The notes: a model not told the origin generated them from the letters alone. A DNA stretch of 64,000 nt from Phlebotomus papatasi (GCF_024763615.1 NC_077222.1:26102001-26166000); one strand, 5' to 3'. Numbered from the stretch's first letter, positions 38,301 through 53,300 are shown. Made by a program: numbers and translations.

Positions 38301-41300
38301 TTCATACTTAGAAATTAATATCAATTTTATTTGTACAGTAGAATCATTTATTGTCAATAAAATATTAAAAAACATTCTTCTTATATTCCATCTACCTTTC
38401 TTTGCTTTTTTATTCGAAATATTGCAATCATGATCATCAAATTCCACAGGCGAAGTAGATTTTCTTGCAACTTTTAGTTTTGAACTCATTGACGGATTCC
38501 TGTTTGATTTTACGATAACTGCATGGTACCTGTTTTTTCCTTATTTCTTTGAATTAGCTCTCGCCTTGCCTTTTATGGAGGACTTGTGAGAATTGTAGAT
38601 TATATTACTCGAGAAATTTTCGAGAAAATAGTTTTTAACGGGACTGGGCAAAGGTCGAATATCCTATGAATAAGAAATTATTAATTCCCAAGACAATGAT
38701 GGTTTAATTGTCTCTGTAGTTAGAGACATCTGCTTCAATGGTAAAGTTTGCACATGAGGGAGATTTCCAGTGGAAACTGGGCATTACTCTCTATTTTGAC
38801 AATAAAAAATTGCATGTCACCTACAATCTTGTCGAAAATCAACGTCCCATTCATCCCCTTTCAGGTGTCCCAAACATCTCCGCGTGTAGTTTTGATATTT
38901 AAAACCTTCAAGTTAAAAACAAGAGCGTAATCTCTGAAATATTTATAAAAATATGTTCCCGGATTATACTGCTAGATAATGAAATGTAAAAGTTTTGATT
39001 ATATATATAGCTCATATAAAATACAAAGAGCAAAACTGAGAAATCAAAAATATACTATTTTTATCAATTTAAAAAAAAATCATAGAATTAAAACAATAAA
39101 ACTGAGGATGTCCATTCTTTTAGTCAAGATACATCTTAATATTGCCTACAAGTGACTAGTGATAAAATCCCATTTATTTAAAAAATTAATAAAAAAATCG
39201 CCTTGTCCCACACTACTTCTGTCCCAAACCTCCCAGGTCTCCCCTACCTCTGTATATCTCTGAATCTTTTTCCAGTAAACTCAAGCAGAATGATATATTA
39301 TTGAAGATATGGCTAGTGTACCTTAAATTAATTGAAGAAACCAGATATATGTGACGAAATCGATCTGGATACAATTACGGAAAGCACTTTTCGAATGATA
39401 TCAATCAATATAAGTTTAACATTTAACAGCAAAACAAGAATGAAACAAAAACTTCAGTTAATTTCTTACATGGAAATTATTCTACTTTTTTATCAACATC
39501 AATTTTTGATCTGAAATATTTTAATATGAGTAGGCTTAGGAGACCCCACAAGAGAATATAAATTATTTTTAATTTGAACCCAGTGTTTATGTAACAAATG
39601 TTTGAAGATATCGACTTTCAGTATTCGGGGAACCCCACTATAGAACGAATCTCGTGGCTATAACTTATCAAACAGAAAATTCATTCAAATTATTACATTG
39701 CAAAATGGCGTGAATTATATTCTTTCTGATTTATTATTACTATTAATATTACTTTGCTGACAATTGAGGCGTATATAGCACAAAAATTGAATAAAATTTT
39801 CCCAAATACGAAAGAGTTTCAGTACTAACATAAGGGCAAATTTTATAATTTTCCTAACTTATCCCAAAATCATGTAATGAAATAGTTTAGTACTATCCTG
39901 CACTATTGTAATTTCACTAAAATATGTATTTTTAAATGTTTCCTAAAAATATAAGAAGTAGATTAATCTGTAATTTCGAACTAGGATTCACTCAGACCTA
40001 TAAGAAAAATTAATCTCATAATCGGTTTTTAATACTCTGATTTAAATAGAGGTATTAAGTTCCTGTAACGAACATATTCTAGTACTATCAAGTACCCTAA
40101 GCTAAAATATTTTTTGTGTATTATTATTATATTTAAATGACATATCTTAATTTTCAAAAGCATTTTAATAATTATTGAGGGCTTAAGGGTTTAGTTTTTC
40201 ATTTTGTTTGAATTTTGAAAACCATTTTTTTTTATAACATTAAGACTAACATTTAGGACTAATTTAAAATTGTGATTATTCGATTATTTGAGAAATCACA
40301 GAATAATCCATATCGACACACTTTTATTGATCAAAAACAAGAAATATAATTTTTTAAATTTTTTTTCTAAACAATTTCTCTGTTTTGAACTCAATCTGTT
40401 AGTAAATAAATTTATTGCAAATTGGACTCTAAAGTAATGAGTGTTATTTGCGAATTGAAAACCTAACGTACTAAAAGTTTCTTAGAAGGATTTATATGAG
40501 CTAAAATGAAACAGCTCCATCGTTTTGATCTTTAGATAGATTATCGATACTGAGATGTTGATAGCCGTATGAGTGCTGTAAATAGTCGCATTATAAATTG
40601 GAATAAATAATGATGGTACTATTTCAATGAAAAATGAATAGATAAATCTTTTTTTTGATTTTTTTAGTACTTGACTGTACTAATGTGTTTCTAGGTTATC
40701 GATTTTTCTCCGTATTGATTCGTGTCACGACTGTTTGACTATTTTAGAACACGAACAGGATTGGGGAAAGCAGTCTGTGTAGGAACCACCGCAAGGAAAA
40801 GTTGATTATATAGAATCACTTGAAAACAGTAGGGAAAGATGAGGCCATTTGGAATTAATACTAATTCGGAACTTTGAGATTTCCTAACAATTTTAGATGA
40901 CAAAAGGAAAAAACAACAAAGAAGTATTTTCAAATGTAAAACGTTGTACTTTTTCGTGGTTTTCTTTTTCCCTTTGCCCATTTGAAACAGTGGAAAAATC
41001 TTAAAATTCCAAAATAGACATGATTCTGAATTACCCATCTTACCCTAAAGTTAAAAAAAAATTTCGTGCTGATTTTTTAGTACATAACTGCTCTCATGTG
41101 CTTCTGCGTTAACGGCTTTTCTCCAGGTTGGTGCCTGTCGCGACTGTTTTTCCCAGTCCCCGTTGTGTTCTAAAAACCAGCAAACAAGTCGTGACAGAAA
41201 CCCACAAAGAAAAGTCGATAATACAGAAGCACATGAAAGCAGCCATGTACTAAAAAATGTTTAGAGGAAAGATTTCCCTTTCATTTTTAATTGGAATAGG

Positions 41301-44300
41301 ACCATAATTGTATTTTTACGGCTTTTCCTATGTTCTAAATTGTCGTGAATATTCTAAAAGTACTGTATAGGGAAGACCGAGGTAGATTTAGTCAGTATTT
41401 TTTTGTGAAAAAAAAATGTTTGTACCGGAAAGATATTATTTCAATAAATAGGAAGAGAAGAATTTACTTGGAATATATACACAGTAAAAAATGTGTAAAA
41501 TTTTACTACTATAATAGTGCAAAATCGAACATTTTAGTTGTTTAATTTAAAAATGTTTAAAAAATGCACAACATTTTGGTAAGTTATTGTCATGTGATTG
41601 AAAATTACCACTATTATAGTTGAAAAATTTCAACAATGTTGTTTAATTTGAAAATGTGTAAAATTTTAACACTATATTAGTGTGAAATCGGATAAAATAA
41701 TTATTTAATTGCGATCTGTGTAAAATTTCTCACTGTTATAATCATAAAAATTTTTTAATAACGTTTCGTGATTTAAAACTGTCTGACAAATTCTAAAAAT
41801 TACCACTATTATAGTATGATTACAGTTTTTCACATTATTATTGTCTAAAAAAATACACAACTTTATGGTATTTTTCGTCACATGATCAAAAATTAACACT
41901 ATTATAGTTTTATTATAATTTTTAACACTATTATAGTGTGAAGCCTTGTGTATTTCAACCAAATTTGTTGAATTTTTAAACAAAAGTTTTGTAAAAATTG
42001 TTGAATTTCCATTTAAGACTTATACTTCAGTCGAGATGCTTTTCATTGGGTAAAAGTCATATGGAACATCAAATATTTATATGCATAATAAGTATATCGT
42101 GGCATTTCGTGCCATTATCGTAGCAAGGCATTTCTTGTCGATAATTTCTTTAGTACATGTCTGTGCTAAATTTTTAATTCCCTCAAAGAATCATTTAATT
42201 AAATCACAACCATAAATTATCGTACTTTCTCTTTCGACTCTAAGCTCATTTTAAGTGTTTTTGAGATGAAACAATTTTCACAGAAACTTACTTCATCTTA
42301 TATCATATGTGAATTTATGGCAGATTTTGTCACGAAATCTTCTGTTGCTTTAATAGAACATTAAAGTGCAATAATTCTTGAGTCAACTAAAAGTATCATG
42401 TCTGTATGTTAAAACTTTAGCGTATTGCATATAAAAGTTTCAGTATTGTTGAAGTTTGGTACCTATATATATACATTTAAATTTAATGAAAGTAAATTGA
42501 TATTATGATTGTCAATATAATCAGTTATTAAAATGTAATAGCAACATTGTAATAGAACTATCAATCAAAATCGATATGTTTGAACATACAATTGTTCATG
42601 GTAAATTGAGTGGAGTTGAGAGTTTTAATTAAACTTTCAAACAGTTAACTTTGTATAAAATAGTCATCAATTTATCGGTCATTGAATACGAAAGCTATCG
42701 AAAGAAATTTATCGATTAATTGATACAACCTTGCTCCATGTCTATATGCAGGAGATACCCCAGAAAGGTTTTACCGGAGGATGAGCTAAATATTTTTCAA
42801 GTGAAGGAATTTTGCCTGAGTCTCAAGTATAAGAATCTTGTAGAATGTGTACTTTATGTTGGTATAGAGATATTTTCTTATTGGATGAAATGCTCTTTTC
42901 TCTTTGGTATCTCCTGCGGAAAATCTCCTCCATCTGGTTATAGCAATAATTCCTATAAATTTATTTCACATTTCTCTTGTAACCTTTTATCCCTCCAGCC
43001 CCTCGCACTTTATTAGCTGATCTCTTAGGATGGGCGGAAAAGGTATATTTTCACGACATCTCAGGGTGGATATAAAGGTGAATGCGAAAGAAAAGAGCAA
43101 AATGATACTAAAAAAGCGTTTTACAAATTACCTGAACCGCTTCCGGCGGTGTAGCAAAACTTCTGATTTCCGTTATATCTGATTTCTCAAGATCACCAAG
43201 GGCTAGACGTGCCTTCTCCAATAATGGAATTGCAGCCATTAAAACTTCCTCTGCTGTTATTTTTTCCAATTCAATTTGTTTTGTCCTTTCTTTTACATCA
43301 ATTGATTTCAATGATATTTCAGTTTGTTTCAAATTTATCTTCTCCTTCACTGAAAAATATAACAAGGACCTCCAGTGAATGATGGGGTATATGTGCGAAG
43401 GGGGTGAGTTGGGATGGAGAGGATGGGAATTGGAGTGGATTCAGTAAACAAATAAGTCCCCCAGAATATAAAACAACAAGAACAGACTTTGTATAAAATA
43501 TTTGAAAAGGGAGAAAAGTCTCGGATAAGTTCTTGGGGACAATGGAAGGATTCTGATGGAGTTCAGTGCTGGCTGGAAAATGGAATGGGTAACATTTTCA
43601 TTCCAATCTCCTCTTACCATTTGATGCCAACACATGACAATCAATGAAGATTTAAGCCATAAAACTCTAAATACTAAATGACTTACAATCTTCGATATTT
43701 CTCTGCACTGATGCACATTTCTCCGTCGAGGCTACAACATTCTTCTTCTGCTCCTCCACCATCATTTTCAATTGGTCTATTTGCTCAACAGCTTCTGTCA
43801 CTCGATTTATACCCTCCAAAAGTTTATTGTGCTGATTCGTCATAGACAATTGATGTTTTTCTGGATGTAATTGACAAGATTGAAATTGAGAATTCGGATG
43901 AATCTAGGGCAAAAGTTAAGGAAAGAGACTATATAAAGGTTTTATGTTATTTGTCTCACTCATGACCTTTACCCGGATATTAAACCTTAATGCCTCCGGC
44001 ACACTTTCAAAGCAGTAAAATTTCATGATATCAAAATTCACATCATACTCTTTCGCACTCTTCTTTTTCTTGTGAACATAACTTCAAATTCATTTTAGAT
44101 TTGAGTACGAAAAACCGAGATGAATATATACAAAATCTTTGCGGAAAAATATTTTGATATCATAAATTAAGGTGTCTACACATTGAGAACAATTTTCGTC
44201 AAAAAATGCCTTTTTGAAGGAAATTAGCTGCAGTGCTGTAGGAAGAAACGTCAAAATTCTGTCAAAAATGCATTTTTTGACAAAAATTGCTCCCAATGTG

Positions 44301-47300
44301 TGGAGGCCTTTAATTGTGATCTAAAAGATTTTAGGTTTTGGCAACATCCCTGATCTAATTTTGCTTGAGATTTTTTTTCTAAAGAGAAATTGTATTTAGG
44401 ATTAATCTTGAATTTTGGGCTTTATATTCATATTAAAGACTTTCCCTTTTGAGGTAAGTATTAACACTAAACTTACCAAGACTGATCAAATTGATCGATT
44501 TAAAACATTTAAAATTAATGCATATTTAAACGGTAAAACTTCATGAATTGATAGGCGACTCTCCGGTGGTGGCCAGTGGATTTGAAGTCACTTCACAAAG
44601 GAAAACACTTCTTCAATCTTTCCCAGAGCTTTCGGTCCTGGATGTGGACCTTCTTTAGTGGTCGACTAAACTATGTTTTTTGTACTTTATGAGGATCGTT
44701 ATTTTGTGTGGGATTGGGCAATATAATCACTTTCAGTTCATCAATTGGGAAGACTTTTTTAGGAAATTGTTTTCACTGATTTTCAACTTTTGAGGAATTG
44801 AAGAATGATGTGTCATATCAGTACGTAAAGAAAAATTCCTCAAATCAGTGAAAACAATTGCTTTTGGGAAAGATTGAAGAAGTGTTTTTCTTTGTGAAGT
44901 GACTTCAAATCCACTGGCCACCACCGGATAGTCCCCTATCAATACACATAATGCCAGTTCTTCATCCAATTATAAACTTCATGAATTTCTTAAAATATGT
45001 ATGTAATATATCTTTCAGGGTTCAAATTATATTTTTTCCTCCTCTCTAAGAAAAATTGTTGAATATCCTATCCTATCACGGTCTGTCATTTGACCGAACG
45101 TGCTAGGAAAAACGCCCAAAAACGGTCGATAGGTTTAGTGTTAAGTCTAATTCAATTGAAAATTACTTCACTAAAAATTCAAATTTGGCTATTCAGATTT
45201 AACTCAATTTACATAAAATCTAAAGCAAAAAGTTGAAGTTGCTCTACACCGTTTATCTAATCTTTTGTTCAATTTGCATTAGTCGAAAACAATTTCTTAA
45301 AGTAAACACTGTCGTTAGAAAATTAAAATAAGGTTTGTAAACCGAAAATGAAAATACTGAAAACGAAAATCCCGCACACCAAAATTTCGAATGGTTCGAA
45401 ATCGCGCGAAGTGCCAAAATCAGGATCTTGACGCATTTAAAAATTGAGATTTTCAGGACTCTGGCTAATCGAGAATTTGACTTATTCTGGATTTTGATCC
45501 ATTTTTATTTTTTCGAGATTTTGATTCTTTGAAAACCGAACGTTTCGGGATTTTAGAATATCCAAGATTTTGGCTCTTTCAATATTAATCTCTTTTCTGG
45601 ATTTTGATTCTTCGGGACCAGGACCTCATTCGGGTTTTTCTTTTTTTCTGGATTTTGACCCATTCGAGATTTTAACTCTTCTGGACTTGGACCTTATTCA
45701 GAATTTTAACTCTTTCAGGATTCAGGATTTTAACTTTTTTGGAGTCTAATTCTTTGGGACTTTAAACTTATTCTGGATTTTGTCTCATTCAGGATTTTGA
45801 CCCATTTGGGATTTGAACTTTCTGGGATTTTAATTCATCGGAATTTGGATCTTATAAGGATTTTGTCTCTTTCTGGATTTTGATACATTCGTGATTTTGA
45901 CTTTTCGAAATTTTGATTCTTCTGGATTTGGACCTTATTCAGAATTTTATCTCTTTCAGGATAATGACCCATTCGAGATTTGAACTAATTAACGAGATTC
46001 TGATACTCCGGGACTAGAAACTTATTCAGGATGTTGTCTCATTCAGAATTTTGACCCATTTGGGATTTGAACTTTTCGGGATTTAAATTCATCGGAATTT
46101 GGATCTTATTAGGAATTTGTCTCTCTCAGGATTTTGACTCATACGGTAGTGTGACTTCAGGGTTTAACTTCGCTAGGGTTTGAGCATTATTCAGGATTTT
46201 AATCTATACGGGATTTTAAACCATTCCCGATTATGACCCATTCGAGATTTTAACTCTTTTGGGATTTTCACTCTTTGGGATTTTGAACCATTTTCAATTT
46301 TGTCTTATTCTGAATTTTGGCACTTCGGTCCATGCGGGATTTGACTTATCAGGATTTCGATCTTATTCGAGATTTGGGTTCTTTCAGGATTTTGACCCAT
46401 TCTGGATTTTGATTTTTCAGCATTTCGATTCTTTCAGGATCTCGGCTTTGTCTCTTTCCTGATTGTAACCCATTCTAAATTATGATCCATTTGAGATTTT
46501 ATCTCTTTCGAAATTATGATCCATTTAAGATTTTGACTCTTCGGGATTTAGAATATTCAGAATTTTATTTCTTTCCGGATTTTGACCAATTTGGGATATA
46601 GATTCTTCGGGACTGTGTTTGTTAATAATTTTGGCTCTTCGTGATCTTTACTCATTTGGGATTTTGACCTGTTCGAAATTTTGACTCTTTGGGATTTTGA
46701 TTCTTCAGAATTTTGAATCTTCATTTAAATCAAAAAATTTAAATCAATTGAATCTAATGTAATTTTCATAAGGTACTATTTTGCATCATTGGAAAGGTCT
46801 GAAAATGTGTAAATATTGTGGTATTTGAAAACTATCTCCCTTAACTCTAATGAAAAAATTCTTTGTGGAAGGTTGTTGCCAAAAAGCCAAAGTATTTATG
46901 CTCGAGGAAGGAAACTAGAGTGAAAATGCCAGAAAGAGATTTTCCAAAGTGGAGAAATGGCATAAAAAGAGAAAATACATGAGAAATTTCCACATACCAA
47001 TTAAATTGAGAAACATATGCAAAAAATTCAAATAATGTTTCGGAGTCACATAGAATCTTCGGTGAAACTTCTTGAGATACTCTCTTGCATAATGTACAAT
47101 TGTCTTCTGGACATGAACAACGTGTGTTATTATATTCTCTCGGTGTATTTCAGGAATCTAGAGAAAATGTTTAGCCATTATAGATCTGAGTTATTTGAAA
47201 CTATTCAAGTTTCTCTATTTTGCAAGTGATGTTAGAAAATTTATTAGAATATATATTACCTGAGGATGTTCAGCAAGAAAAACTCGTGCAACTGTGAAGA

Positions 47301-50300
47301 GTGCTTGTTCTGGCCAGGGAAAAATCCAATTGATTGTGGTATTTCCAATTAAACTTGGAAAATATCTACATCGCCTTCTGAATTTGTCACCAACAGGTGA
47401 CATACAAAGGACAAAGTGCAAATTATCCATGCATCTCTCCAGGAACTTTGACCAAAGCTCTCGACTGAAAGACAAAAAGGAGCATAAATCATTCCGGATG
47501 AAAGAATATAATCACTTTTGAGCAATAAATTGCACTTGACACAATCATTTTCAATTTTCATTTAATAAAATGCGTTTTCAAAGCACTCATTGCCATCAAT
47601 AGAATTTTTTTCAGCTTCCTTTCGAATTTTTAGATGGGAAGTGGAATTTATGTTCACGAAATATATTCATTTCATATCGCATAAATGTAGGATACATCAT
47701 CATGCAAGAGGATAACCATGTCTTCTGGTGAACGTGACCAAATATAGAATTTTCTTTGATGTTCTCAAATGTTCTTTGTCACATCATATTCACCCCAAGA
47801 CAGCATCTTCATGGTGGAAAATACCTCATACCCCCTAGCCCCAAAATCTCTATGTGGAATTTTCTTCTGCACATATTTTGAGGGCAGTGAAATGAAATAT
47901 TTCTCTCCACAAATATTCTCTTATCATCGAATCATTCGACCATAATCTTGTGTCAATGTGAAAACAATGGAATTGCAGCTTCTGAAACGTATTTACATCA
48001 ACTGAAGTGATCAACAACATCAACTTACTTTTGTATTAATGCAATTTGCAAGTATTTTCTAACTGAAGAGGTTTCTAAGCAAACAACTGCAATGATGCAT
48101 ATCTCAAGATATTTTGTTGTTTGAATTCTGCACAGAACCAAATAAATTTATACTAGTTTCTCAATTTCTTGATAAGTCTAAATTTACTCCTTCTACTCCA
48201 ACCCCTTTTAATTCTTCGTATAATTGAATTTAAATTCATCTACTACATTCAGGCGACTACAGCGACTCTCGCGACTCTGCTTTTGATTTCTCAAATTTTG
48301 CTTGTTCCCGAAAGTTGTCTGCAGCTATCAAATTGTCTACACCTGTATAAAGTATCGTAATCTTTCCTTTTCTGCCTATAAGGGTAAAATCACTGAGAGA
48401 AATCCGAAAAAGTTAAAATAACTTTCCGGAAATGTTTATTTTACCCTGCAGTAGTGATCCGAAATCGGTGTAAATATTATGCTTTTTAGGTGTATTAGGG
48501 GTTAAAGTTACTCTTTTTCATGTTAATTTTACCCTTAAAAATGTGTAAAATTAACATTAAAAATCTTGATATATTTTTACACCTAAAAAGTGTTAAAGTT
48601 ACAAGGGAAAAAAATTAATCGCACCCTCTTTTTCTCTCAGTGATCAGATGAACAGATACAGAGCTACGATCAATTAAATACCAAAATTTAGTGAATGTAG
48701 GGGAAAGTGACCATGCTTGATACGATCCAAGCTTGATAATAACTATTTTTTTTTCCTATGTTAATCAATAGTTACGACTCATCGCAATATATTTCAATAG
48801 CTGGTGCTAAGCCTCACATTTCCTAAAAAAATTAGGATCCTAGCTCTTTTTCCCTAGATTCAGGAAGCAAAAATCAAAAATAGGCGCAAAACTGTAATTT
48901 CGATACATGATATTTCATAAGTATTTCTTAATTAATGTCGTTGTTCACGAAAACTACTGTCATAGGCACATAGAGGGTTCATCAGTACTAATATTTATGC
49001 AAAAATATTTTTACTTGGTGGACACTGTTTTTGTGGGTGGTAACAAATTCATAAATTCTACTTGTGTCCATCCTATATTTTAAGAAGGGTCCATGAATGA
49101 TAATTTTAATGTGGCAACTCTATCATTAGATGTGATTCTTTCATAATTACACATATTGCAATCCGCCAATTTTATCGACAATTGACATAATCTTCAACCC
49201 TGTTGCCTGAATTTTAAGGTTGCAGAATGACATTTTCATGGACTCAAAGTGAAAAAATGGTTTTCGCTAGCGCCCTAATGTCATAAAAACATGGCTTAGA
49301 AAAATTACATAAAAGTGATTTTAAAACTAATAACCAGTCATATAAACGATTTAAGCAGATAGATTAGAGCTCCGTCTAAATATTGACGTGCAATTTTTTG
49401 TATCCGGTGAATTTTTTGCAGTGAAAATGGGCCTCCGAATTGTCGAATCAATTATTATACAGGAAGGCCCCGGACCCAACTTGTATAAAAATCGCTACTG
49501 AATTTCTATTTTCTTTTTGAGGAAAATCTAAGGATTTCCAGGAACTATTTGAGGTTGGATTATGAATCTAATAAGTGAAACATTTTTTTGTCATAGTGCA
49601 AGAGTCGCTTCGGTTTGTGTGTTAATCAGAAAATAATGACAAATCTTGGAGATCATTTTACAGTATCAAGCATGGTCACTTTCCCCTAGTTTTGCCTATA
49701 TTACAGGAGTAGGGGAAAGTGACCATGCTTGATACGATCCAAGCTTGATAATAACTATTTTTTTCTTGTGTTAATCAATAGTTGTGACTCTTCGCAATAT
49801 ATTTTAATAGCTGGTCCTAAGTCTCACACTTCTTGAAAAAATTAGGAACCTAGCTCTTTTTTCCTAGTTTCAGGAAGCAAAAATCAAAAATAGGTCCAAA
49901 ACTGTAATTTCAATACTTGATATTTCATAAGTTTTTCTTAATTAATGTCGCTGTTCAGGAAAACTGCTATCATAGGCACATAGAGAGTTCATCAGTATTA
50001 ATATTTATGTAAAAATATTTTTACTTGGGAACACTGTTTTTGTGGGTGGTGACAAATTCATAAATTCTACCTGTGTCCATCCTATATTTTAAAAAGGGTC
50101 CATGAATGATAATTTAATTGTGGCAACTCTATCATTAGATGTGATTCTTTCATAATTACACCTATTGTAATCCGCCAATTTTATCGACAATTGACATAAC
50201 CTTCAACCCTGTTGCCTGAATTTTAAGGTTGCAAAGTGAAATTTTCTTGGACTCAAAGTGAAAAAATGGTTTTCGCTAGTGCCCTAATGTCATAAAAACA

Positions 50301-53300
50301 TGGCTTAGAAAAAATTACATAAAAGTGATTTTAAAACTAAAAACCAGTCGTACAAACGATTTAAGCAGATAGATTAGAGTTCCGTCTAAATATTGATGTA
50401 CAATTTTTTGTATTCGGTGAAATTTTTACAGTGAAAATGGGCCTCCGAATTGTCGAATCAATTATTATACAGGAAGGCCCCGGACCCAACTTGCATAAAA
50501 ATCGCCACTGAATTTCCATTTTCTTCTTGAGGAAAATCTAAGGTTTTTCAGGAACTATTTGAGGTGGGATTATGAACCTAATATGTGAGACATTTTTTAT
50601 CATAGTGGAAGAAACGCTTCGGTTTGTGTGGTAATCAGAAAATAATCACAAACCTTGGAAATCATTTTGCAGTATAAAGCATGGTCACTTTCCCCTAGCA
50701 GGAAACTGCAAAGAAACGTTGATACATTTTTAGACGATTAAAGTTAACGATTAGGTGACTAGAACTAAAACTGTTTTTTCGAAAGATTTTTTGTTTTTGT
50801 ATTGGATTATTTTACCTGATTTTGTTCATTAAGAGATTTATAAACAAAACGCGTGAGAGATCACCGACTTGGGATATTTTTAGAACCGCCAATAATTCGA
50901 CTCTCTATTATCGTTATTATTATTTGTACTTGAGTCGTTATACATATACAAAAATAGTTTCACAAGTAACATTTTCTAAACGACTTTATTAAAAGGATGT
51001 AAAGGTGAGCAAGAACCGTTTGAAACCGAAAAAACGTCAAATGAAAATTGTATGTCAATCATCAAAACGCTAACTGGGCAAACTGATTTTGGGGTTTATT
51101 CGGTTTGAAACGGTTCTTGCTCAAGCTTCGGTTAGAGTGTCCATCGCCGTCTTGGAGTGGGTGAGTTACCTCCAGAGCAAAACGATGAAAAAGCTCTTTC
51201 TAGAATTATACATGTCAATCTGCAATATGAATGTAAGAATTTACAAATTTATGAGATTTTAATATGTTTAAAATTTTCATCATTTACATATTCATTGAAT
51301 CAATTCGTTCAATAAAAAATAATTTGATATAAAACCACGTCTATATATATGTGGAGAATTACCTGTGGTAAACAATAATTTCTCTGTGATAGGATTCTGT
51401 GATATCTAATACCCTCTTCTTCCTGCCCAGATTACCTATAAATATATTGTGGTGTTATAAATCTGTCAGGGACTGTGTGTTTCTTGGGCTTCCTTCTACC
51501 GTTTGTGATATTCACGTACCTGGAAATATATATTCCTTTATTAAATATCTTCAACAGTGATCCGGAACGTAGGCGGCTGGATTTTCCAGAAGACGTTTCC
51601 TCGATGACCGCCAAATGCCCTTCTCCAAATCCACTGAGGCAGTGAAACACAATTATCACCTTCACCAATTATTTATTTACACCAATTTCTCCACTACTAG
51701 ACTGAACACAGTTTAACTCTACGTCACTGTCGTTTTTCTGTAGTTTGAACTAATATTTAATTTATAATTCACAAAATAAACTTATAACTTTTTCTCCTCA
51801 CGTCTCTTTGCAAAAATCAAGTCTTACGTAACGCCCATACTCGTTCCCCTTATTCCCCTACTTTCTTTCCAGCTGATCTCATTCACCACTTTTTCCTCTT
51901 TCTCTCTCCCTCCATGCATGTTCAAAATCCAACCGTCTTTTGTCTCTTATTTTTAAGAGGACTTATAGAATGGAAATTCTATACATATATGTACAGTCCA
52001 CCACATAGTCGCCATCTACGCCCATTTATTGTACGTAACGTCCCGATTCAAACCACAGATTAACTTGAGGATCTTGAGATCCTTGAAGTCTTGAGCTTCT
52101 TTAGTTTTATTAGCTATCTCTAAAGATGGTTAAGAATTCTAAAAGACTCAAAAGGAAACATAAAGAAAATCTGACAGTATTATGCTTACTCATAAGTTAT
52201 GCCTAATTGTTAAATAATGTAACACTATATTAGGTTAAATCTCTACTATTCTACTATAAATTCTCCAAACGTCGATTTTTAGCAATAAAACTTTAGTAAA
52301 TTAAATCTTTTTTAAAGAATTCTTTCAACAACTTAAGCTTAGACCAATGGATTAAAGATAAAGAAATCGTTATTCATAGTAAGTTCATAGAGGCCATTAA
52401 CACCGTCGCATTAGATTGAGATTTTTTTTTAATTTGATTGACGTAAACGGTATATACAATACGACTCCTGTTATCATAATGGATTAGATTTAACCTGTCG
52501 TATTTGTCCCAAAACATTTTAGGAGCGCCCGAAAAGGGATTCGGAGCAACTTTTGACGTTCAATCTAATATTTAATATTTTTAAATATTTTTTATACTAA
52601 CTGGCAATACTTTAGCTGATATATTACACCGAGTTACTAGCAACTAAAGAAGCATTCCATTTAGATGTTTGAAATAAAATTTCCAATATTTCTTAGATTA
52701 TGGGACACTTTAATCTCAATCTAATACTACGGTGTAAATTGTCTTATAGATTGTGATTCAATAGTCCTAAAATCCGAATCTAATTTTACGGTGCTTAGAT
52801 CGTAATGTATAAATTTAATTTGATTTCGGAATATATTTCGGAACTATTACGGAATATATTTCGGATCACCAAAGTTTGAATATCCAAAATGATTTCCAAT
52901 TACTTTGTTTGAAATTTAAAATTTTAAACTTACTAGTTTTATATAATATCTTAAGATATTCAGGTTTCGTTTTGTTAATCGATTTAAAACTGTTTCGGAA
53001 AGATCTGACTTTGAAGCAAATACAGTAAGGATTTTGCAATTGTCGATAAAGATTTAACGGACAATGTGTTTCTACCTTAACCTCCTCAAAGTTAAACTAC
53101 ATTTCCCAAAACCAATTCTGTGACCAAAGTGGAAAAATACGGATATCAACAATTTGGTAACAATTGATAAAAGTTAAACCAATAGTTTGGCATACAATAT
53201 TGCACTCCATGAACATTATTAGTTAGAGTTAGGCAATAAATTTCAGAAAACTTTCCTTACCGAACCGCTTGATAATCGGACTGTTGTTCAACTTGTTGAT

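Larger units (their letters stand above)
37069..43131. other. Dynein intron (6.1 kb)
   Basis: Contains nested TAGGG elements (37662-39246), further palindromic elements (40661-41257) and the CACTATTATAGTG array (41480-41960). From 39250 to 40650 and from 42000 to 43130 I see only AT-rich sequence without recognisable features. Confidence 0.6.
43861..46997. other. Dynein intron (3.1 kb) with a foldback-like minisatellite array
   Basis: Holds a MITE (44167-44313), a ribozyme-like element with long inverted arms (44547-44943) and a 1.4-kb minisatellite array (45340-46735). No exon seen. Confidence 0.65.
47465..53260. other. Dynein intron (5.8 kb)
   Basis: Contains a CACTGAGAGAAA-ended MITE (48391-48642), two tandem ~990-bp elements (48698-50697), a palindrome (51007-51122), a GC-richer, pyrimidine-rich block of unknown origin (51340-52050) and a MITE (52397-52738). 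No convincing exon. Confidence 0.6.

Noticed and set aside
42720..43016. 98-codon plus-strand frame with several cysteines
   Set aside because: No start context, signal peptide or known motif; adjacent to a dynein exon on the other strand; likely chance.
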